Positions 17,342 through 26,763 are shown, counted from the first letter of the stretch. The stretch: 64,000 nucleotides of DNA from Streptomyces sp. NBC_01267 (GCF_036241575.1 NZ_CP108455.1:124001-188000); one strand, 5' to 3'. Translations and numbers: made by a program. Notes: generated by a model from the sequence alone, not told the origin.

Positions 17342-18228
17342 CTGATGGTTTCAGAATGAGGTTCGGAGTCGTCTCAAGCAGATGATGCTGCAGGCGAGTT
17401 GGAGCAGACCGAGGTGGAGGTCGGCGCGTATCTCGTAGCGGATGCGGAGTCGTTTGAACTGGTGAAGCCAGGCGAAGGTGCGCTCGACCACCCAGCGGGT
17501 CTTGCCCAGGCCGGAGCCGTGCGGGGCCCCGCGGCGGGCGATCTTCGGTGTGATCCCGCGAGCCCGGACCAGGCGGCGGTATTTGTCGTAGTCGTAGCCG
17601 CGGTCGGCGAACAGTTGCCGGGGCCGGTGGCGGGACCGGCCGCGCAGGCCCCGGATGTGGGGAATCTTGTTCAGCAGAGGCATGAGCTGGGTGACGTCGT
17701 GACGGTTTCCGCCGGTCAGAGAGACGGCGAGTGGGGTTCCGTACCGGTCGACGATGATGTGGTGCTTGCTCCCCGGGCGTGCACGGTCGACCGGCGAAGG
17801 TCCGGTGTGATCCCCCCTTTGAGCGCCCTGACGTGCGAGCCGTCGATCGCGGCATCGTCCATCTCCAGTAGGCCGCCCTTGCGGAGTTCTGCCAACAGGA
17901 CCTCGTGGAGGCGGGGCCATATCCCCGCTTCGGTCCAGTCCCGCAGACGCCTCCAGGCCGTCACTCCGCTGCAGCCGATCTGTTCCCCGGGGACATCCCG
18001 CCAGCTCACACCCGTGCGCAACACATAGACGATGCCCCGAAGCGCGGCACGGTCATCCGTCGGCAACCGGCCGGGATACCGGTGGCGCCGGGGCGGACGA
18101 ACCGGCAATAGTGGGACAACGCGTTCCCACAGGCCATCAGGTACGAGATCAGCAGGCACACAGCAGATCCTGCCGACGCACCACCCAACTGACAACCCGC
18201 CAGACAAAGTTCATTCTGACGCGATCAG
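17342..18228 (-). mobile_element. IS5-family insertion sequence, 887 bp
   Basis: Ends are imperfect inverted repeats (left CTGATGGTTTCAGAATGA, right inverse CTGATCGCGTCAGAATGA). Both sides are flanked by TTAA (17338-17341 and 18229-18232), a 4-bp target duplication or target-site symmetry. It carries a two-frame transposase on the minus strand and splits a zinc-finger/GIY-YIG-like gene. Confidence 0.85.
17351..18159 (-). CDS. IS5-family transposase, OrfA/OrfB joined by frameshift
   Basis: OrfA (from GTG about 18159) has the DUF4096-type N-terminus LVPDGLWERVVPLLPV and reaches LEMDDAAIDGSHVRALKGG, the first catalytic Asp. The reading then shifts frame at a run AAAGGGGGG (about 17815), where IS5 elements of this group use programmed frameshifting. 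OrfB continues GPSPVDRARPGSKHHIIVDR, ADRGYDYDKYRRLVRARG (second Asp) and GKTRWVVERTFAWLHQFKRL (Glu). All three DDE residues are present, so the element may be active. Confidence 0.85.
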
Positions 18229-18318
18229 TTAATAGCTGCGGCGGTCCCGCACGCGGGTGCCGGCGAAGCTGCCGGGATCTGATTTTCCGAGCGTTCGCAG
18301 TGCTGCCGATCCAACTGG

Positions 18319-18972
18319 CTAACCGGCAGGCCAATGTGGGTTCGGCGTGCCGTCGTCGCTCATGTGCGCCCGTTGCCAGATTTCGTTCCAGTTGAACGGG
18401 GTCTCCGGCACGAACCGGTGCCGCTGCCCGCACGGACATGGCGCCAGCGCCCGCGCGCACCTACCGCACAGCTCGACCCAACCGTGCCCGGTCGAGTTCA
18501 GCACTCGTGGTCCCTCATCCCCGCAAGCCGGGCAGCCGGGCAGCTCGGCACCGTCCAAAATCGCGTTCTGCCGCCGGACGTACTCGGACAGTCGCAGCGA
18601 CGGGTGGCGAAACGGGTCTTCGAACCAGGCATGGTCGGGGCTTTCCCGCCAGCTCTGCAGCCACCACGGCCGAGGGTTCGGTACAGCCCGCCGCCCAGCC
18701 TGCTTCTCCGCCCGGCGCTGCGCGGCGTACCCGTCTGCCCGCACGAGCCATAGCACCCGCGCCTCGTGCAGTTCCTCCACCGCCCGCGCCAGCGCATCCG
18801 GGTCCGCCTCCAACCGACGGGGGATCGCGGCGCTGAGCGTGAGGTGGTGGTATGTCGCCCGCAAGCCGTAAGGAGCAAAAACGGTGAGGCAAGTGCGCAA
18901 CGCGCTGTGCCGCCGGTGGAGGGGGAGCCGGGCGTCGTACACGCGCGCTCGGTGGGTCAGGAAGCTGGTCAT
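18319..18972 (-). CDS. Hypothetical protein with C-terminal Cys cluster
   Basis: 217 residues. Residues 1-90 are helical (AVEELHEARVLWLVRADGYA). A proline/tryptophan-rich linker follows, and the C-terminal third has four CxxC-like pairs (GCPACGDE, ELCGRCARAL, APCPCGQRH) that could bind zinc. The start overlaps the upstream gene's stop (ATGA at 18969-18972), so the two are co-translated. No known family recognised. Confidence 0.6.
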   Translation of the reverse strand: MTSFLTHRARVYDARLPLHRRHSALRTCLTVFAPYGLRATYHHLTLSAAIPRRLEADPDALARAVEELHEARVLWLVRADGYAAQRRAEKQAGRRAVPNPRPWWLQSWRESPDHAWFEDPFRHPSLRLSEYVRRQNAILDGAELPGCPACGDEGPRVLNSTGHGWVELCGRCARALAPCPCGQRHRFVPETPFNWNEIWQRAHMSDDGTPNPHWPAG

Positions 18973-19598
18973 GGTGTAGGCACCAGGTCCAGTGCCCGTG
19001 CCAGGGCGGCAGTGACGGCGGCAGCGTGTGCCGGCAGGTGTTGCTCAGCCCAGGTTTCGGCAAGGCTGAGGAAGTCCTGCACATCCTGCTGGACGCCGGT
19101 GACGAGCGTGCGTATCTGGTCTACCGACAGCTCGATCACCGGGCTGCTGTCCGTCTCGTGGGCGTCGAGCGTCATCCGGACGATGTCGCCAAGACGTTCG
19201 GCCATCGAGGACGGATCGTGGCCGAAGTAGAAGCAGCCGGTGCCGTTGAGCACCTCCAGCCAGTCGCGCCAGGTCTCCAGGCCGTTGCAGCAGCCCGGCT
19301 CGACGAAGACGATGTCGGTGGCGTTGTCGGTCACCCGGAAGCCGCCGGCAGCGAACAAGTCAGGCATGGTGAGCAAGCCGTGCAGGAAGGTGCCGAGCGG
19401 GTCGGTCGGGCACGGCCCGTGCTCCTCCTCCGGCTCGAAGTCGTTGCAGTCGGCGATCTGCATAACCGCCGTGCCGACCTCCGCCGGAGTGAGCTCCCCG
19501 TTCAGCACGAGGTAGCCATATGACTCGTGCTCGCGAACAGGCCAGAGCGCGAAGTCGTCGGCTGCGGAGATCTCCAGAACGGGTTGCATCACAATCAC
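18969..19598 (-). CDS. Hypothetical protein, 209 aa
   Basis: An acidic globular protein, with YGYLVLNGELTPAEVGTAVM near the start, a central ATDIVFVEPGCCNGLETWRD and a helical C-terminus. The length and regular composition argue for a real gene. It overlaps the downstream Cys-cluster gene by 4 nt. Unknown function; probably cargo of an integrative element. Confidence 0.6.
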   Translation of the reverse strand: MIVMQPVLEISAADDFALWPVREHESYGYLVLNGELTPAEVGTAVMQIADCNDFEPEEEHGPCPTDPLGTFLHGLLTMPDLFAAGGFRVTDNATDIVFVEPGCCNGLETWRDWLEVLNGTGCFYFGHDPSSMAERLGDIVRMTLDAHETDSSPVIELSVDQIRTLVTGVQQDVQDFLSLAETWAEQHLPAHAAAVTAALARALDLVPTP

Positions 19599-19671
19599 AT
19601 GGGGATGATGCCGGACCCACTGCTACACCGCCACGGGCTTTCAGCTGGCATGTGGCTGGGAACGGGGCCCG

Positions 19672-19850
19672 CTACCTGGGCAGTTTCGCGGTGCGCTCCG
19701 GGCAGGCGGCGCTGACATAGCGCATGGCGGTCTGCGCGGTGACCCCGAAAAGCCGCATCAGCTTGAGGAAATCACCGGTGGCAAACGCCTCGTTGAGTTT
19801 ACCGACCGCGGGAGCTCGTGATTCGGCTCTGACCGGCGGCGATTCATAGA
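19672..19850 (-). pseudogene. Possible tyrosine-recombinase C-terminal remnant
   Basis: A short protein-like frame reads VGKLNEAFATGDFLKLMRLF, then GVTAQTAMRYVSAACPERTA and a stop. This pattern (helix, 'LFGvtxxTAmRYv') resembles the last helices of actinobacterial integrases. No start and no catalytic residues are present. Nothing else is evident between 19599 and 19954. Confidence 0.35.
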
Positions 19851-19954
19851 CTACATGTCCGTGACGCCGAGTTGGGGTCGATGCTGTCGCTCGTCCGAGT
19901 GATCCGGGTGGCGACCATGGCTCGGCGGACTCTCATGCGTTGTGCTGCCGAGGA

Positions 19955-20365
19955 TCAGTCGGTGGCGCCTGCCGAGCGGAGCGAGCGGCCGAGATCGCCG
20001 ACGAGCAGGCGAGGGTGGCGCCGCCACCACCACATGTCGATGGGGTCGAAGCCGCTGATCCGGTGGAACTGCGACAACGCGATGCCGTCGTCGAAGACGG
20101 TGGCAGCCCGAAAGCGGTCGTCGAGGGCTTTGATCTGCGGGGTCCATAGGACGATCTCGCGCTCAGTGAGGATCGGCCATGCCTCGTGCAGCCAGTTCCG
20201 GCTGTAGAGGTCGTTGGTGTACTCGTCGACCAGGTCGCTGTAACCGTCATCGACTTTGCCCACGAGCCAGGCCCACTTGTCGACCATCTCTTGGACGGTG
20301 AATGCCTGGCGCCAGCCGCGTTGATGCAGAACCTCGCCTGCGGCCTGTTTGTTGTGGGGCTCCAT
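19955..20365 (-). CDS. Hypothetical protein, 136 aa
   Basis: Compact, Trp-rich protein (VDKWAWLVGKVDDGYSDLVD; ISGFDPIDMWWWRRHPRL). It lies just downstream of the DUF6262/TnpC-like gene and may be a passenger of that element. No family recognised. Confidence 0.55.
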   Translation of the reverse strand: MEPHNKQAAGEVLHQRGWRQAFTVQEMVDKWAWLVGKVDDGYSDLVDEYTNDLYSRNWLHEAWPILTEREIVLWTPQIKALDDRFRAATVFDDGIALSQFHRISGFDPIDMWWWRRHPRLLVGDLGRSLRSAGATD

Positions 20366-20448
20366 ATGCTGGAGCCTGGCATACGGAACGGTCCGGTGAC
20401 CACGGGTTTCCCCTGGTCACGGGACCGGACTGAGCGGTCCCCGGGTTG

Positions 20449-20939
20449 TCAGGTGCCCGCGATCTGGGCTTCGAGGTCGGCGACGCGCCGGTCTTGGAAG
20501 CGGAGGTTGGAGCGGGCGGCCTTGAGCCGTTCGTCGAGGGTGCGGTTGTCGGTGGTGAGCTGGCGGACTCGCTGCTTGAGTGTGGTGTTCTCGGTGGTGA
20601 TCCGCTGGATGGCTTCCTCGGTCCATTCGGCCTGCAAGTCGCGGAGCTGGCCGAGTAGTTCGCCGATGCGGGTGCGCTGGGCGAGGATCTCGGCGTGAGC
20701 AGCCTTGAGGGCGTCCTCAGCGTTGAGTGCGCGCTCACGCCAGGTCGCCTCGCGCTCGTCGTCCTGGTCGGTGAGCGTCCGGGACCGGCGGTCTCCGGCG
20801 TCGGCCGTAGCGGAGGCGACTGCGGCTCTAGCCTCAGGATTGTCGTAGAGGAAGGTGCGGGGAGGGGGGTCTCGGTCTTGCGGCGGCGGGCTGCCAGGGC
20901 AGCGGCCGTGCGGGGCTCGGGGACGGCGGCGCTCGTCAT
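20449..20939 (-). pseudogene. DUF6262 (TnpC-like) gene with internal deletion/frameshift
   Basis: The N-terminus RTAAALAARRRKTET (start ATG 20939) is in one frame. The rest, RTFLYDNPEARAAVASATAD through RTRIGELLGQLRDLQAEWTE to RFQDRRVADLEAQIAGT, is in another. In intact DUF6262 proteins about 30 residues (the HTH ahead of 'SRTFLYDN') separate these parts, so an out-of-frame internal deletion near 20880 is likely. The C-terminal two thirds is a long coiled coil. DUF6262 genes accompany Tn554-type tyrosine recombinase pairs. The start overlaps the recombinase stop (ATGA). Confidence 0.65.
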
Positions 20940-21352
20940 GCGACGTCCTGTTCAGGGTCGACGTCCTCGCCTGTGCAGGTATCGCTGTACTCGCCCTCCT
21001 CGCCCTCGCTGCCCGCGTCGACGAGGTCGGCGGCGCGGAAGACGGTGGACCACACGCGGTGGAAGTAGTCCTGGGGTTTGCGCAGGTCCAGAGCGAGGGC
21101 GTCGTCGAGGAGGCCGAGGCCGGCCAGGGCCTTTTCCAGGCCGTCGATGGCGCGGGCTGTGGGCTCGAAGTAGCGGTGGAGGTAGTCGGCGGTGGCGTCG
21201 TCCGGGGCGCCCTCGGCCAGCAGCCGCCACTGCTCGCGCTTGCGCCGCCAGTAGAGCAGGTCAGCGCCGGACAGCACCAACTTGTCGCAGTTGTGGCAGT
21301 CGAGGTTCCAGGGGCAGGCGCCGCCATCGACGACTGGCTTTATCGAGCAGCA
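20936..21352 (-). pseudogene. Tn554-type TnpB recombinase, C-terminal fragment
   Basis: About 138 residues including VVDGGACPWNLDCHNCDKLV (zinc-binding region after the recombinase core), LSGADLLYWRRKREQWRLLA and YFHRVWSTVFRAADLVDAGS. This is the C-terminal extension of TnpB-like tyrosine recombinases in Streptomyces. The catalytic core is missing, cut at about 21352 by the neighbouring gene. Confidence 0.6.
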
Positions 21353-21353
21353 G

Positions 21354-21873
21354 CTACAGGTACTGAGCGAAGGTCTCGCAGTGCCCGAGCCCTGTTGCCG
21401 CCACCTCGAAGTCGCCCTTGGCCGCAGACCGCCGGGCCGACGCGATCGACGGCAGCAGGTTCCGCAGCGGGCTGTCCTCGCCGGAGGCCGCGGCCTCTTC
21501 GATCTGGGCTCGCAGCGCGCGGTGGGCCTGGTCCAGGACCTCAGACCACACACCGCCGTACTCAGCCGGGTCGACTCCGGTCAGCCGTGTGAGCCAGAGG
21601 TCGGCGTGCGACTGAAGCCGTTCTTCCCCGGAGCGGTAGTCGAACACGGTGCCCGCACGGGTTCGTGTCGTCGTCCGGGTGGTCCGCGATGCCGGGCCAG
21701 CCGTCCAGGTCCACGGTGTGGACGGGGCACAGATACGCGAGCCAGCCCGCGCCCGGCCCGGAGACCTGTGCGGGGCCTTGGCAGAGCACGGTGGCCTTGA
21801 AGGGGCAGTCCAGCAGGACGCGGAGCCCTCCGAGGTCGCGGTGGCCGGAGAGCTCCTGGACGATGGACGGCAC
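21354..21873 (-). CDS. Hypothetical protein, frame change near 21650
   Basis: The first part (from 21873) reads VQELSGHRDLGGLRVLLDCP to DHPDDDTNPCG. A second frame then continues smoothly as FDYRSGEERLQSHADLWLTR through LDQAHRALRAQIEEAAASGE to CETFAQYL and a stop at 21354. Either one gene with a 1-nt frameshift, or two genes with the second starting at GTG 21647. The first frame's own continuation to 21562 is Arg-rich and looks non-coding. Unknown function. Confidence 0.5.
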
Positions 21874-22019
21874 TGCGGCTCCTTCGCGGGTCAGACCTCG
21901 ATGTACGCGACGACGACCGGCACTATCTCGGGTTGCGGCGTGTTCTCTGCAGGTCGGGTTGATCTGGCAGCGTGAGGGACGTTAGGCATGTAGCCGGTGT
22001 CGGCTGAGCAGGACAACTG

Positions 22020-22364
22020 TCATGGGCCAACTTGGCGGACTCCCGTGCAGGCCAAGACGACGCTGGCATCCTTGGCGAGGAAGAGCATGAAGGCCCAGGA
22101 TCTGTCGCGCGCGAAGATGCAGCCGATTCGCAACGGCGTGGTGCCGTACTGGGTGCGAATGTCGACGGTGGCTGACAAGGCGAGTGTCTCGGTGCCCCGT
22201 TTCCTTGCGCGCCGGTGGCGAGCGGCGTAGATGCTGGCAAGTTGCTGACCGGGGACATTGCCGTCCCAGATGACGAAGTCGCCTCCGCCGAGAAGTGCTG
22301 CCTTCGCCGGTTCGCAGGCTGCGGTCTGTTCGTTGAGCATCTCGGCCAGGGCTGCCCGGTTCAT
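22020..22364 (-). CDS. Hypothetical protein, 114 aa
   Basis: ATG 22364 follows a strong site (AGGAAGGGGG). The protein has a helical N-terminus (ALAEMLNEQTAACEPAKAAL), then a beta-rich part with TLALSATVDIRTQYGTTPLR and WAFMLFLAKDASVVL. Last gene of a minus-strand run of closely spaced unknown genes (24145 down to 22020). Confidence 0.6.
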   Translation of the reverse strand: MNRAALAEMLNEQTAACEPAKAALLGGGDFVIWDGNVPGQQLASIYAARHRRARKRGTETLALSATVDIRTQYGTTPLRIGCIFARDRSWAFMLFLAKDASVVLACTGVRQVGP

Positions 22365-22399
22365 CTGCCCCCTTCCTGCCCTTGGTGCCGGAGCTCCAC

Positions 22400-22993
22400 T
22401 CAGTCGTTGTAGTGGAGCCGCTGGCGGGTCCAGAGAGTGAGGTCGCTGCTGGTGGCGACGGCCAGGGTGAGGCCGGAGGGTGAGAATCCGGCGGTGCGAA
22501 GTTCTGAGTACTCCGAGTGGAAGACGTGCCACCATGCCTCTCCTGCTGGGCCTTTGTGGGTCCCGCCGTCTGCGGAGAGGATGACGCGGTCGTGGGGCCA
22601 TTCTGGGCTGACGACGTCCAGGGTCCAGCCGTCGGGGGTGGTGCTGTGGAGGCCGCCACCGAAGATACCGGCGATGCGGACCTGGGTGCCTTCGATCGGC
22701 CCGAGACCGGGGCAGGTGAGGTCTGGGTGGGCGTCGGGGGTGCTGGTGTCGGGGTTGGGGTCCCGGTCGCGGGCGATCTTCTCGCCGGTGACCGCGGTGA
22801 AGAGCCCGTGGCCGTCGCTGGAGACGACCATGACGAGGTCGTGCCCGCTGTCGGGGTGGACTGCGAAGCCGATGCCGAGCAGGCCGCCGATGGGGGTTCT
22901 GCGGTCAAGTACCGGCTGCCATGGCTCCGGGGCCGGCATGACGGGGGCGGCGAGGTAGCGCTCGCGCAGCTTCTGCTGGTACTCCGTGATCAA
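22400..22993 (-). CDS. Hypothetical beta-rich protein, 197 aa
   Basis: The sequence has repeated short beta segments (IGFAVHPDSGHDLVMVVSSD; DRVILSADGGTHKGPAGEAW; SELRTAGFSPSGLTLAVATS), reminiscent of a propeller or sandwich fold. No signal peptide. The start overlaps the stop of the upstream gene (22990-22993). Function unknown. Confidence 0.6.
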   Translation of the reverse strand: MITEYQQKLRERYLAAPVMPAPEPWQPVLDRRTPIGGLLGIGFAVHPDSGHDLVMVVSSDGHGLFTAVTGEKIARDRDPNPDTSTPDAHPDLTCPGLGPIEGTQVRIAGIFGGGLHSTTPDGWTLDVVSPEWPHDRVILSADGGTHKGPAGEAWWHVFHSEYSELRTAGFSPSGLTLAVATSSDLTLWTRQRLHYND

Positions 22994-23328
22994 CTCGTCT
23001 CCTCGGTGCGATTCGCGTCGAGGGTCTCTCGCGCAGCGGCCCAGGTCGACTCAAATTCATGCTCGGTGATCTCGGTAGGGCCGTCAAAGTCTTGCCACCC
23101 GTGCAGACTGCCCTCCGCGAGGACTCCATACTTCCGCTCGTAGGTGGTCATCGCCGCGAGGTCGGCGTGGTCCCGGACCTCGATGACCTCCGTCAGGGAA
23201 GCCGCAGCCACGGGCCGGCGCTGAGGTCCTTGCAGGTCGACCTGCCGTAGCGCCCATCCGTTGTCGTCGAGTTCGATGTACGACCAGGTGTCGCTCTCGT
23301 CGTCGTAGGCGCGGATCCAAGGGGTCAC
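22990..23328 (-). CDS. Hypothetical protein, 112 aa
   Basis: GTG 23328 overlaps the stop of the upstream gene (GTGA). The start WIRAYDDESDTWSYIELDDN and later LRQVDLQGPQRRPVAAASLT resemble small SMI1/immunity-like hypothetical proteins that bind ligands or toxins, but the match is too weak to assign. It is translationally coupled on both sides. Confidence 0.6.
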   Translation of the reverse strand: MTPWIRAYDDESDTWSYIELDDNGWALRQVDLQGPQRRPVAAASLTEVIEVRDHADLAAMTTYERKYGVLAEGSLHGWQDFDGPTEITEHEFESTWAAARETLDANRTEETS

Positions 23329-24145
23329 GTTGGCATGATCTCGCGGCGGGAAGATGCAGGCGCCGGCGGGTCGACGGCCTGGGTTCCTTCGACGCGGGTG
23401 AGGAACGCGGCGAGCGCGCCAGCGGCTTCGGGCTCGGTGCTGGCGATCCGGGCCGTGAACGCCAGCTCGTCGACGTCGGCGCCGGGGGCCAGGCGGGCGA
23501 GTTCGGCGAGCAGCGCGGCGTGCGCGAGGACCGGCGGCGTCAGAAGGCCGGTTGCTTCCTCGCGGGCGGCCGGGTCGCGGTAGTGCCCGAGGTGCGCGGC
23601 CAGTACGTGCGCGAGCCAGGCGTCGACGTCGGCCTGGACGTACCCGCCGGCTCGCCGGGTGAGTTCGTCACGGACGGCTTCGTCGCCGTCGCGGGGCTCG
23701 GTCCGCTCCAGGGTGCCGAGCTCGCGCAGCGCCTGGAGCCCGTCGGCGCGGGCCGTGATCCGCATCGCTTCGCGCAGCTCGGCTTCCCGGGCGGCGGCCG
23801 CGGCGTCGGCGGCGAGCTCGGCCTGGACGACGTCGTCGGAGTCCGGGTCGTAGACGGTGCCCGCGGGCGCGGCGGCGAGCAGCTGGTCGATGCGTTCCCA
23901 CTCCGCGAGCTCCGTCGGGCCGCGGGCGTCGTCGGCCAGGTCCTCGTGCCGGGAAGCCTGTCGGGCGTCGAACCGAACCGGGCGGCATCGAGGGCCGCCG
24001 CGATGGCACCGGCGTCCATGCCGTTCGCCCGGCGCCGTACGACGCGACGGCCGATGCGGGCGGGGTCGACCGGCTCTCGGGGCGAGGCAACGCGCGGGGC
24101 GGGCGGTCGACGGGTGCCGTCGCCGAGCGGCCACATCCTGGTCAT
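23325..24145 (-). pseudogene. Hypothetical plasmid-type gene, one frameshift
   Basis: The N-terminal frame (ATG about 24145) reads MWPLGDGTRRPPAPRVASPR to ANGMDAGAIAAALDAARF. A break near 23975 moves the reading to ASRHEDLADDARGPTELAEW through VYDPDSDDVVQAELAADAAA to LTRVEGTQAVDPPAPASSR. The joined protein would be about 270 residues, Ala-rich and helical. First gene of the coupled string down to 22020. No family recognised. Confidence 0.5.
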
Positions 24146-24231
24146 CTTCGGCCTCGTATTCGTGGGACGGATTCGGAGCGGGCCACTGCCAGAGCGCTGT
24201 ACGGCGGCCCGCAGATCTGTGCCGACGCACG

Positions 24232-24349
24232 GTTGTTGTCACCCCCGGGCCACGCCAGCCTGCGGACTCCCGTGGACGAGGCACCGTAGTTGTCATTGGA
24301 GAAGCAAGCTACTTGTCACCAGTCCGCTCAAAGCAGGTCAGTTGTCACC
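24232..24349 (-). repeat. Four GTGACAAC repeats: left transposon-like end
   Basis: On the minus strand four units carry GTGACAAC or close variants followed by a TGC(n)T tract: at about 24349, 24320, 24296 (ATGACAAC) and 24243. The same unit occurs twice in inverse orientation at 26707-26735, on the far side of the HEAT-repeat gene. Repeated transposase-binding sites of about 20 bp are typical of IS21, Tn5053 and Tn7-like ends. Confidence 0.6.
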
Positions 24350-24495
24350 ACTCAATCTCGTAGAGCGTCGCGTTGGCTTTGCGGACGGCGCCGAGAGGGC
24401 AGACGGGCAGCCGGTCCAGCGATCCTGCAAAGGCCGCCCTCCGATGACAGGATGTCCGTCGGGGAGCCGATTCGCGAGGTCACGGGGGGGTATGA

Positions 24496-26490
24496 GTGGC
24501 AGGCATAGTGCTTGAGACGCTGGACGATGTGCCGTGGGAGCGGCTGGAGTCGGCGCTCGGGCAACACCCGGCCAAGGAGATGCGGCGAGCGCTGCGTCGC
24601 CTGGCGCTCAAGGGCGGTGCAGCGACCGAGGAAGACTGCTATCCCCTGTTCGACTGCTTCGCGCTGAGCACCGGACGCGTGGCCTCCGTCGCAACCGCCG
24701 CGCTGCCGTTCGTCGTTGCACTCGCCGACGATCCGGACATGGGCGCCCGGGCCACGCTGGTCCAGCTGTTGGCGAGTTTATCCAAGGCGGCGGCCGAAGC
24801 CGACCCGGGCCTGGTGGACGCGGGGTGGCATGAGGCATGGCGGGCCCAGCATCCCCGGATCCGGGCGCTGCTCGCGGATCCCCTGCCCGAGGTACGGAGG
24901 GAAGCCCTTCCCCTCGGAGAGGGGATCGGCGTGCTGCTGGAGCGGTGGCACGCCGAGACGGACCCGACGGTGCGGCTGCCTGTGCTGCTCGCGCTGGGGA
25001 CCGCCGCAGCCGACTCCGACGAAGCCGGGCCGGTGCACCGGGTGCGGGCGGTGGTGGCCGAGGCGTTGCGGACGGACGGCCCCCTCATGCGGGTCGCGGC
25101 CGTGCACGCCCAGGCCGCGTTCGATCCCCAGGCGTCGGTCCGTGAACTGGACCTGCTGGTGGCAGTCCTGTCCGACCCGGCCGTGCGTCCGCAGTTCGCG
25201 GCGGTCTGGTACGTGCCTGATATCGACAGTGCCTTCACCCGTGAGGATGTCATCTCCTGGACGGCCCACTTGTTCGAGGGTGCGCCACGGACGGCACTCG
25301 CCTTCGTCGTCCGGCTCATCGGCGCGGCGCGCCGGAACGGGGACACCCTGCTGTGCCGCGCCGCGCTGGACGAGGGATGGCAGCTGTTGATGGTCCGGCC
25401 GTCCGCGGCATCATCGCTGTTGCCGCTCGCGGGCGCGTTGCTCGCCGAGCCGGACGACGGCGTAAGGTACCGGGCGGCCCACCTGCTGGCCGTGCTCGGT
25501 TCGCGTGCGGCTCCGTACGCCGACGAGTTGGCCGCCCTCATCGACGACCCGGGCGAGGCCAAGTTTCTTGAGGGCACCATCGGCGACCACGCCCGCTGGG
25601 CGCTGACCCGCATCGGCGACGAGCGCGCCCTGCCGGGGCTGGTCGAGCGACTGTACGCGCCGTACCGGGGCCAGTACTCCCGCGGGTACGTCTCGGGCGA
25701 CCCACACCTGCCAGCGGTCGAGGACGTCCTGACCCCGCTACGGGCGCACGCGGAGGACCTGCTGCCCGCGGTGCGGAAGCTGCTCCGGGATGACGACGTG
25801 GGCGGCTCGCTGACTTGCTGCTTCTTGGAAGTCCTCAAAGCGTGGGGGCCGGCCGCGGCGCCCGCGCTGCCGGAAGTGGTGGCCCTGCTGGACGACACCC
25901 GGTACTCGTTGCACGCAGTCGATGCGCTGGTGGCGATGGGGCCAGCTGCAAAGTCAGCCGAGCCCGCCGTGCGCCGCTGCACAGTCCTCGACTCCCCCGG
26001 CAACCATCACAAGGCGGCGTGGGCAGCCTGGCGCCTGGGCGCCGACCGCGACGCGGCGCTGCAGCTCATCGGCGAGGCGGTGCTGACTGAGGAGGGGCCG
26101 CTTTACGGCCCGGTCGGCCTCCTCGGCGATTTCGGACCGGCGGCCGCGCGCTACGCCGACCGGGTGCGGCGTGTCATGGAGCACGGTGACAGTTGGCTGC
26201 GGCTGCGCGCGGCGGTCGCGCTGTGGTCGATCACTGGCGATCCGGAGCCGAGTGGATCCGTCCTGGAGGAGTATCTCCTTCCCGTCGCCGATGGCGGCGA
26301 CGCCTACGGCTTCTTCCTCGACGCGCTGCGCGCCCTCGCCAGGATCGGCACGGTCTCTCCGGCGGCACGCGCAACCTTGCGTACGGTGCGGGGATCCGAC
26401 CAGCGGCTGTCGACGTACCGGGACTACCGGGCCTTCATTCAGCACGAGGAGATCCGGTCCGCGATCGACGACGTCCTCGCCCTGCCGTGA
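24496..26490 (+). CDS. HEAT-repeat protein, 664 aa
   Basis: GTG 24496 has a G-rich site just upstream. The protein is a succession of paired helices with the HEAT pattern, such as EDLLPAVRKLLRDDDVGGSL, WGPAAAPALPEVVALLDDTR, YSLHAVDALVAMGPAAKSAE and RYADRVRRVMEHGDSWLRLR. No catalytic domain, signal peptide or membrane segment is visible. HEAT solenoids serve as protein or nucleic-acid binding scaffolds. It is the only cargo between the inverted GTGACAAC repeat sets, so it may have moved with that element. Confidence 0.8.
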   Translation: MAGIVLETLDDVPWERLESALGQHPAKEMRRALRRLALKGGAATEEDCYPLFDCFALSTGRVASVATAALPFVVALADDPDMGARATLVQLLASLSKAAAEADPGLVDAGWHEAWRAQHPRIRALLADPLPEVRREALPLGEGIGVLLERWHAETDPTVRLPVLLALGTAAADSDEAGPVHRVRAVVAEALRTDGPLMRVAAVHAQAAFDPQASVRELDLLVAVLSDPAVRPQFAAVWYVPDIDSAFTREDVISWTAHLFEGAPRTALAFVVRLIGAARRNGDTLLCRAALDEGWQLLMVRPSAASSLLPLAGALLAEPDDGVRYRAAHLLAVLGSRAAPYADELAALIDDPGEAKFLEGTIGDHARWALTRIGDERALPGLVERLYAPYRGQYSRGYVSGDPHLPAVEDVLTPLRAHAEDLLPAVRKLLRDDDVGGSLTCCFLEVLKAWGPAAAPALPEVVALLDDTRYSLHAVDALVAMGPAAKSAEPAVRRCTVLDSPGNHHKAAWAAWRLGADRDAALQLIGEAVLTEEGPLYGPVGLLGDFGPAAARYADRVRRVMEHGDSWLRLRAAVALWSITGDPEPSGSVLEEYLLPVADGGDAYGFFLDALRALARIGTVSPAARATLRTVRGSDQRLSTYRDYRAFIQHEEIRSAIDDVLALP

Positions 26491-26706
26491 CGATCAACCA
26501 GTGGCCGGTGCCGACAGCAGGAGGACGTTACCAAGCCGAACGCTGAGCTAGGCGCCCAGTTCGTGGAACCCCAGAGCTGCAGCGACAGGGCCGTGATGGA
26601 TAGGGCCGTGCTCTCCACTGCGGAAGCAACCCGGCATCGAGGGCATGGGCCACTGCTGCGGACGCCACGGCCCTGGGCCCACTGCACACGCCGAGCAGCC
26701 CTGCCC

Positions 26707-26735
26707 GTGACAACAAGCGTGCCTGTGTGACAACT
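26707..26735 (+). repeat. Two GTGACAAC repeats: right transposon-like end
   Basis: CGTGACAACAAGCGTGCCTG and TGTGACAACTATCTTGCTTC lie in tandem, in inverse orientation to the set at 24232-24349. The likely outer tip (TGTCAACAACGCTCG, about 27648-27662) is separated from them by the IS5 inserted at 26764-27630. Confidence 0.6.
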
Positions 26736-26763
26736 ATCTTGCTTCGGCTCAAGATCTGGTTTA

